Shown here: positions 59,387 to 64,000 of the stretch, piece by piece
Layout of the letters: every line of letters starts with the position of its first letter
How positions within the stretch are numbered: the stretch's first letter is position 1
From: CAG-791 sp963655255
GTDB taxonomy: Bacteria; Bacillota; Clostridia; Lachnospirales; Lachnospiraceae
NCBI GenBank assembly: GCA_963655255.1
Contig: CAVKEB010000006.1
Coordinates: 1 to 64,000, forward strand
Reading direction: 5' to 3'
DNA: 64,000 nt
Notes under the pieces: model-generated
The model's database searches: none
What the model was told of the DNA's origin: nothing
Seen by the model: the letters and a program-made list of their open reading frames with translations, nothing else
Program-made: the position numbers and the translations under genes

Positions 59387-60360
59387 AGTATCGCAGCGTA
59401 GGAAAATCGGGACTGAAGGTAAGCACAATTGCACTGGGAAGCTGGATGACGCAGCTGACGAATCCGGAGCAGCTGGAAACCGCGGAGAAGACGATCCGTC
59501 TGGCCTATGAAAAGGGCGTGAACTTCTTCGACTGCGCCGATGCGTACAGCGGCGGTGAGGCGGAGAAATTCCTCGGCAGAGTGCTGCGTGATTATCCGCG
59601 CAGCTCCTATGTGGTGTCGAGTAAGGTGTTCTTCCCGACAGGCGAGGGGGTGAACGAACGGGGGCTTTCCAGAAAGCATATTTTTGAAAATGTGGACCGC
59701 TCGCTGCAGAATCTGGGGGTGGACTACATCGACCTGTATTACTGCCACCGCTTTGATACGACAACGCCTCTGGAGGAGACGCTTCGCGCGCTGAGCGACC
59801 TGGTCGCACAGGGCAAGATCCTCTATTATGGCGTCAGTGAGGAATGGGGCGGCGCAAGGCTGGAAGAAGCGCAGAAGATCATTGAGGAGTATCACCTGTA
59901 TCCTCTGACCAGCGTTCAGCCGGAGTACAACATGATGGATCGCTACATTGAGCATGAGATCATGGGAATCTGCGAGAAGTACGGCTACGGCATTACGCCG
60001 TTCTCGCCTCTTGCGCAGGGACTCCTTACCGGCAAGTACAAAAAAGGACAGCCCTATCCGGAAGGATCCCGGGCAACCTTCCAGGCGGACCGCCAGATCA
60101 ACAATCTGCTGACGGATGAGAATCTGGACAAGGTGGAGGCACTCTCGGAAATCGCAAACGAGCTTGGAATTAAAATGCCGGTGCTCGCGCTGGCATGGAT
60201 TCTCCGGAAGGACATTGTGAGCAGCGTGATTACCGGAGCCAGCAAAGCGTCGCAGCTGGAGAGCAATCTGGAGGCAGCGGACGTGGAGCTGACACCGGAT
60301 GTTCTCCGTAGAATCGATGACATTCTCGGTTTTGTGCCGTTTGAACGTCACGTAGGATAA
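59383..60360 (+). CDS. Aldo/keto reductase (potassium channel beta-subunit type)
   Basis: Encodes 325 aa. Catalytic residues: Asp and Tyr in FFDCADAYSGGEAEKFLG, Lys in VVSSKVFF, His in LYYCHRFDTTTPLEETLRAL. The nucleotide-binding segment ALAWILRKDIVSSVITGASK is typical. NADPH-dependent carbonyl reduction is expected. Translationally coupled to the CyuA-like gene, a combination whose purpose is not evident. Confidence 0.95.
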   Translation: MKYRSVGKSGLKVSTIALGSWMTQLTNPEQLETAEKTIRLAYEKGVNFFDCADAYSGGEAEKFLGRVLRDYPRSSYVVSSKVFFPTGEGVNERGLSRKHIFENVDRSLQNLGVDYIDLYYCHRFDTTTPLEETLRALSDLVAQGKILYYGVSEEWGGARLEEAQKIIEEYHLYPLTSVQPEYNMMDRYIEHEIMGICEKYGYGITPFSPLAQGLLTGKYKKGQPYPEGSRATFQADRQINNLLTDENLDKVEALSEIANELGIKMPVLALAWILRKDIVSSVITGASKASQLESNLEAADVELTPDVLRRIDDILGFVPFERHVG

Positions 60361-60389
60361 AAATTTTACATAAGAATCACCTTGCATCA

Positions 60390-60429
60390 GGGCCGCACCG
60401 GCGTTTTCAAAATGCCGGTGCGGCCCTTT
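60390..60429 (+). terminator. Rho-independent terminator after the aldo/keto reductase
   Basis: GGGCCGCACCGGC/GCCGGTGCGGCCC, a perfect 13-bp stem around GTTTTCAAAAT, followed by TTT. Confidence 0.85.
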
Positions 60430-60626
60430 GGTATTATACAGATTTAAGAAAAAATTACGAAAGTTGTCTGTAATTCTGCCTTGTAAATCCCACAAAATTG
60501 CGTTATATTCATTCGCAGTCCCGCCACGGGACATGCAGTGATCCGTCTGATCCTGATGATTACCTCAGAAATGAACGGGCTGAATGGATACAAATCTGCA
60601 TTCTGCAAGCAGGAGAATCAATCGGA

Positions 60627-62753
60627 ATGTCACAGAGTCTGGTAATTGTAGAGTCACCTGCCAAGGTGAAAACCATCAAGAAGTTTCTGGGGAAGAAGTA
60701 CGATGTCGCTGCCAGTCAGGGACATGTAAGAGATCTTCCGAGAAGCCAGATGGGCATTGATATCGAACACGATTTTGAACCGAAGTACATCACCATCCGC
60801 GGCAAGGGCGATCTTCTTGCCGATCTCAGGAAGCGCGTGAAGAAGTCCGACAAGGTCTATCTGGCAACGGACCCTGACCGCGAGGGAGAAGCCATTTCCT
60901 GGCATCTGATGGCGGCATTGAAGCTGGAAGACAAGAAGGTGGCGAGAATCACCTTCAACGAAATCACCAAGAGCGCCGTGACGGAGTCCTTTAAGCATCC
61001 GCGGGAAATTGATATGAACCTGGTGGACGCGCAGCAGGCGAGAAGAGTTCTCGACCGCATCGTCGGTTATGAGATTTCGCCGCTCCTGTGGGTGAAGGTC
61101 AAACGAGGTCTGTCCGCGGGCCGCGTGCAGTCGGTGGCCCTCCGGATGATCGGCGACCGCGAGGACGAGATCAATTCGTTTATTCCGGAGGAATACTGGA
61201 GCCTGGACGCGGTGCTGAAGGTGAAGGGTGAGAAGAAGCCTCTCGTCGCACATTATTACGGGCCGGACGGGAGCACGAAGAAAGCGGAGATCGCGAATGC
61301 GGAGGAAGCGGCCGCGTTGAAGGCGGCGCTGGAAAAGGCAAATTATAAGATCACGGAGATCAAGACCTCCATCCGCGAGCGCAAGGCACCCCTTCCGTTC
61401 ACAACCTCAACGCTCCAGCAGGAAGCCTCCAAAGCGCTGAACTTCTCCACACAGAAGACGATGCGCATTGCGCAGCAGCTGTACGAAGGCGTGGAGATCA
61501 AGGGAAGCGGATCGGTCGGCATCATCACGTATCTGCGAACGGATTCCACGAGAATTTCCGAAGAGGCGATGGCGGCATCCGAGGCGTATATCCGCCAGGA
61601 ATACGGAGAAGAGTATCTGGCGGAGGGCGCGCAGAAGAAGTCGGGCGGCAAGATTCAGGATGCGCATGAGGCCATTCGCCCGACGGACATCACGAGGACG
61701 CCCGCCAGCATCAAGGATTCGCTGACAAGAGAGCAGTTCCGTCTGTATCAGCTGATCTGGAACCGCTTTGCTGCCTGCCGGATGGCGGGAGCGAAGATCG
61801 AACAGACGCGGGTGACGGTGACCGCGGAGGGCCAAAAGGCAAAAGGCGCGGAAGGGAATCTTTCTTCGAACGGGAAATACCTGTTCACCATGCCGTTCTC
61901 CCGAATTGCGTTCGAGGGCTTTCTGAAGGTGTACAAGCCGGCGGATGACGACAAGGCAGAGGGTGCGCTTATGAAGGGCGTGGATGAGAACTCGGAGCTC
62001 TCGCTCGAGGAACTCGACGTCGAGCAGCACTTTACCCAGCCGGTTCCGCATTACACGGAGGCATCACTGGTACATGCCCTGGAAGAGCAGGGAATCGGGC
62101 GGCCGTCGACCTACGCGCCGACCATCACGACGATTCTGGCAAGGCGCTATGTCACGAAGGAGAACAAGAATCTCTACATGACAGAGCTCGGCGAGGCGGT
62201 CAACAACATCATGAAGACCTCGTTCCCGGAGATCGTGGATCCCGCGTTCACGGCCAACCTGGAATCTCTGCTGGACGGTGTTGCGGAAGGCAGGGTCCGC
62301 TGGAAGACCATCATTGAGAATTTCTATCCGGACCTGGATGAGGCGGTGAAAAAGGCGAACAAGGAGCTCGAGAAGGTGGAGATCAAGGACGAGGAGTCCG
62401 ATGAGATCTGCGAGAAATGCGGACGCCGCATGGTCATCAAGTACGGCCCGCACGGCAAATTCCTTGCCTGCCCCGGCTTCCCGGAATGCCGGAATACCAA
62501 GCCTTATTTTGAAAAAATCGGTGTTGCCTGCCCCAAGTGCGGCAAGGATATCGTGATCAAGATGACCAAGAAGGGGAGAAAGTACTACGGGTGCCTCGGC
62601 AATCCGGAGTGCGATTTCATGACCTGGAACCGTCCCTCCAGTGAGAAATGCCCGCGCTGCGGCAGCATTCTTCTGGAAAAAGGAAACAAGCTCGTCTGCT
62701 ACAACGAAGAGTGCGGCTATGTGACAGATAAGAAGGAAGGAACGACAAAATGA
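60627..62753 (+). CDS. topA: DNA topoisomerase I
   Basis: Encodes 708 aa from ATG 60627 (GCAGGAG upstream). TOPRIM domain begins SLVIVESPAKVKTIKKFLG with the acidic DPDREGEAISWHL; the active tyrosine is in IITYLRTDSTRISEEAM; three C-terminal zinc ribbons follow (CEKCGRRMVIKYG, CPKCGKDIVIKM, CPRCGSILLEK). It relaxes negative supercoils. The stop overlaps the codY start, an arrangement common in Firmicutes. Confidence 0.97.
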   Translation: MSQSLVIVESPAKVKTIKKFLGKKYDVAASQGHVRDLPRSQMGIDIEHDFEPKYITIRGKGDLLADLRKRVKKSDKVYLATDPDREGEAISWHLMAALKLEDKKVARITFNEITKSAVTESFKHPREIDMNLVDAQQARRVLDRIVGYEISPLLWVKVKRGLSAGRVQSVALRMIGDREDEINSFIPEEYWSLDAVLKVKGEKKPLVAHYYGPDGSTKKAEIANAEEAAALKAALEKANYKITEIKTSIRERKAPLPFTTSTLQQEASKALNFSTQKTMRIAQQLYEGVEIKGSGSVGIITYLRTDSTRISEEAMAASEAYIRQEYGEEYLAEGAQKKSGGKIQDAHEAIRPTDITRTPASIKDSLTREQFRLYQLIWNRFAACRMAGAKIEQTRVTVTAEGQKAKGAEGNLSSNGKYLFTMPFSRIAFEGFLKVYKPADDDKAEGALMKGVDENSELSLEELDVEQHFTQPVPHYTEASLVHALEEQGIGRPSTYAPTITTILARRYVTKENKNLYMTELGEAVNNIMKTSFPEIVDPAFTANLESLLDGVAEGRVRWKTIIENFYPDLDEAVKKANKELEKVEIKDEESDEICEKCGRRMVIKYGPHGKFLACPGFPECRNTKPYFEKIGVACPKCGKDIVIKMTKKGRKYYGCLGNPECDFMTWNRPSSEKCPRCGSILLEKGNKLVCYNEECGYVTDKKEGTTK

Positions 62754-63553
62754 GCAAGAATGTGAACAATGTACAGCTTCTGGACAAGACAAGAAAGATC
62801 GAACGGCTTCTGCACAACAACAGCACGGGAAAAGTCGTTTTCAATGACATCTGCGCCGTTATGAGTGAAATCATGAACAGCGATGTTCTCGTTCTCTCTC
62901 ACAAGGGAAAGGTACTCGGCGTGGCGGAGAAGCCGGAGAGCGAGATCCAGCCGATCAAGAGCCTCGTGAAGGACAGCCTCGGCGAGTTCATCGACGGCAG
63001 CCTGAACGAGCGGCTTCTCGGAATCCTTTCCACCAATGAGAATGTGATGCTCTCGACGCTCGGCTTTGACGCGGAAGACTCGGAGCACAATGCTATTATC
63101 GTTCCGATTGAAATTGCCGGGGAGCGTCTCGGAACCGTGTTCATCTACAATCAGGGGCACGCCTATGATATTGATGACATCATCATCTGTGAGTACGGCA
63201 CCACGGTGGTCGGTCTGGAAATGCTGCGCGCGGTTTCGGAGGAATCCGCGGAGGAAAACCGCAGAACTGCCATCGTAAAATCGGCATTCTCCACCCTGTC
63301 CTACACGGAGATTCAGGCAATCCTTCACATCTTCGAGGAGATGGAAGGGAAGCGGGAGGGAATTCTGGTTGCCTCCAAGATTGCGGACAAGGCCGGCATC
63401 ACCCGCTCGGTTATCGTCAATGCCCTGCGCAAGTTCGAGTCTGCAGGCGTCATCGAGTCCCGGTCCTCCGGAATGAAGGGAACCTACATCAAGGTTCTGA
63501 ACGATGCGGTTTACAAAGAGCTGGATAATATGAGAAGCCGGTTAGAAGAGTGA
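62750..63553 (+). CDS. codY: GTP-sensing transcriptional pleiotropic repressor CodY
   Basis: Encodes 267 aa. The N-terminal GAF domain (about 1-155) senses branched-chain amino acids, and the C-terminal winged helix has VASKIADKAGITRSVIVNAL and RKFESAGVIESRSSGMKGTY, the CodY DNA-reading part. It represses starvation genes when GTP and branched-chain amino acids are high. ATGA overlap with topA makes them one transcript. Confidence 0.97.
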   Translation: MSKNVNNVQLLDKTRKIERLLHNNSTGKVVFNDICAVMSEIMNSDVLVLSHKGKVLGVAEKPESEIQPIKSLVKDSLGEFIDGSLNERLLGILSTNENVMLSTLGFDAEDSEHNAIIVPIEIAGERLGTVFIYNQGHAYDIDDIIICEYGTTVVGLEMLRAVSEESAEENRRTAIVKSAFSTLSYTEIQAILHIFEEMEGKREGILVASKIADKAGITRSVIVNALRKFESAGVIESRSSGMKGTYIKVLNDAVYKELDNMRSRLEE

Positions 63554-63556
63554 GAT

Positions 63557-63835
63557 ACTCGCATGAGCCTGATGGCTCATGCTCCTATCCCGAGCAGCCA
63601 CACTGTGTGTGTCTGCTCCCACATCGGAGAAACCGCCTTCGCGGATTTCTCCTCGTGTGCACTTGAAATTGCCTGATGGCAATTTCTCCTGCTTCGAGCA
63701 AACCGCTGCGCAGTTTGCTCCCGCGTCGGAGAATTCGCCTTCGCGAAATTCTCCTCGCGTACTCGCATGAGCCTGATGGCTCATGCTCCTATCCCGAGCA
63801 GCCACACTGCGTGTGTCTGCTCCCACATCGAAATA
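63557..63835. repeat. Modular intergenic hairpin array, family 1, downstream of codY
   Basis: A 70-bp unit occurs at 63557-63626 and 63761-63830 with one difference. Between the copies are further hairpins: GGAGAAACCGCC/GCGGATTTCTCC, GAAATTGCC/GGCAATTTC, GAGCAAACCGCTGCGCAGTTTGCTC-type and GGAGAATTCGCC/GCGAAATTCTCC. Stem sequences differ while central CCTTCGC, CCTGATGG and CTGCG elements are shared. The same family lies at 1225-1320 and 2066-2230. Confidence 0.8.
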
Positions 63836-63849
63836 TCAAGTGTCTGCAT

Positions 63850-63898
63850 ATGGCCCGGAACTGCCGCAAGATAGTACTTGCGGGCGGCTCCGGGCCAT
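63850..63898 (+). terminator. Long hairpin after topA-codY, probable terminator
   Basis: ATGGCCCGGA(A)CTGCC(G)CAAG pairs with CTTGCGGGCGGCTCCGGGCCAT over nearly its whole length, followed by GTTATACTTT. The remaining 100 bases to the window end show a GCC-GAAA-GGC hairpin near 63978-63992 and no gene that can be supported. Confidence 0.6.
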
Positions 63899-64000
63899 GT
63901 TATACTTTAAATGCTGTGCGGAGAAATTATGCCGCGCAGTGAAGGACTATAGAACACGCATTTCCAGCAGATGCCGGTGGCCGAAAGGCTGGCATGGGTC

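Noticed and set aside
63557..63835. Possible CRISPR array downstream of codY
   Set aside because: Units are hairpins of different sequence rather than identical repeats with unique spacers, and no cas genes are near.

Overview
The window looks like a chromosomal segment of a Lachnospiraceae-type clostridium (Firmicutes). CIRCE-controlled groES-groEL, a bifunctional RelA/SpoT enzyme, HemZ, a topA-codY pair and strong AGGAGG ribosome binding sites all fit this. The species cannot be named from the sequence.

Layout. Positions 1-3866 are host: an FMN-dependent alpha-hydroxy-acid dehydrogenase, then groES and groEL. Positions 3867-39651 are one complete prophage of about 35.77 kb, inserted in the 3' end of groEL by a large serine integrase. 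Positions 39637-64000 return to host: the displaced groEL tail and its terminator, relA, a metallo-beta-lactamase-fold hydrolase, hemZ, an alpha/beta hydrolase, an acetamidase/formamidase and a GtrII-like membrane protein. These are followed by a transport and catabolism cluster (URO-D-like protein, sugar-type ABC importer without ATPase, M20 and M24 peptidases, GntR regulator, cysteine-desulfidase-like protein, aldo/keto reductase), then topA and codY.

Prophage organisation. Next to attL, on the minus strand, are the integrase, an Abi_2/AbiF-type HEPN protein with a candidate small RNA directly upstream, and an XRE repressor. A rightward early region carries a Cro-like regulator, small membrane proteins, a plasmid-like replication set (HUH Rep, RNase H-like, PcfK/PcfJ-like, SSB) and a RinA/ArpU-like regulator. 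A small-peptide cassette follows. Then comes a standard HK97-fold siphovirus morphogenesis cluster: HNH, TerS, TerL, portal, protease, capsid, connectors, tail tube, frameshifted tail chaperones, tape measure, Dit, Tal and baseplate. Four tandem tail-tip modules, a BrnT/BrnA toxin-antitoxin pair, a lysis cassette, a second small-peptide cassette and attR complete it.

Main points for a second look. (1) Rebuilding attP from the two ends gives a 52-bp site with two perfect 21-bp inverted arms. One arm now encodes part of the GroEL C-terminus, which the phage resupplies with stop codon and terminator. (2) Three of the four tail-tip modules start with the same leader and a G tract of 7, 7 or 6. 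All three would be in frame at G8, and the fourth module has its three glycines in a mixed, stable sequence. This suggests phase variation or recoding. (3) The Abi gene is preceded by a promoter, about 67 nt with GNRA- and UUCG-capped hairpins, and a U tract: a candidate cognate ncRNA. (4) A 14-bp palindrome (TTGCGCYRGCGCAA, the copy at 38849 having a central mismatch) occurs four times, only in the phage. (5) Two cassettes in the phage encode similar tiny basic-hydrophobic peptides. (6) The host carries modular intergenic hairpin repeats whose stems vary with compensating changes around conserved loops.
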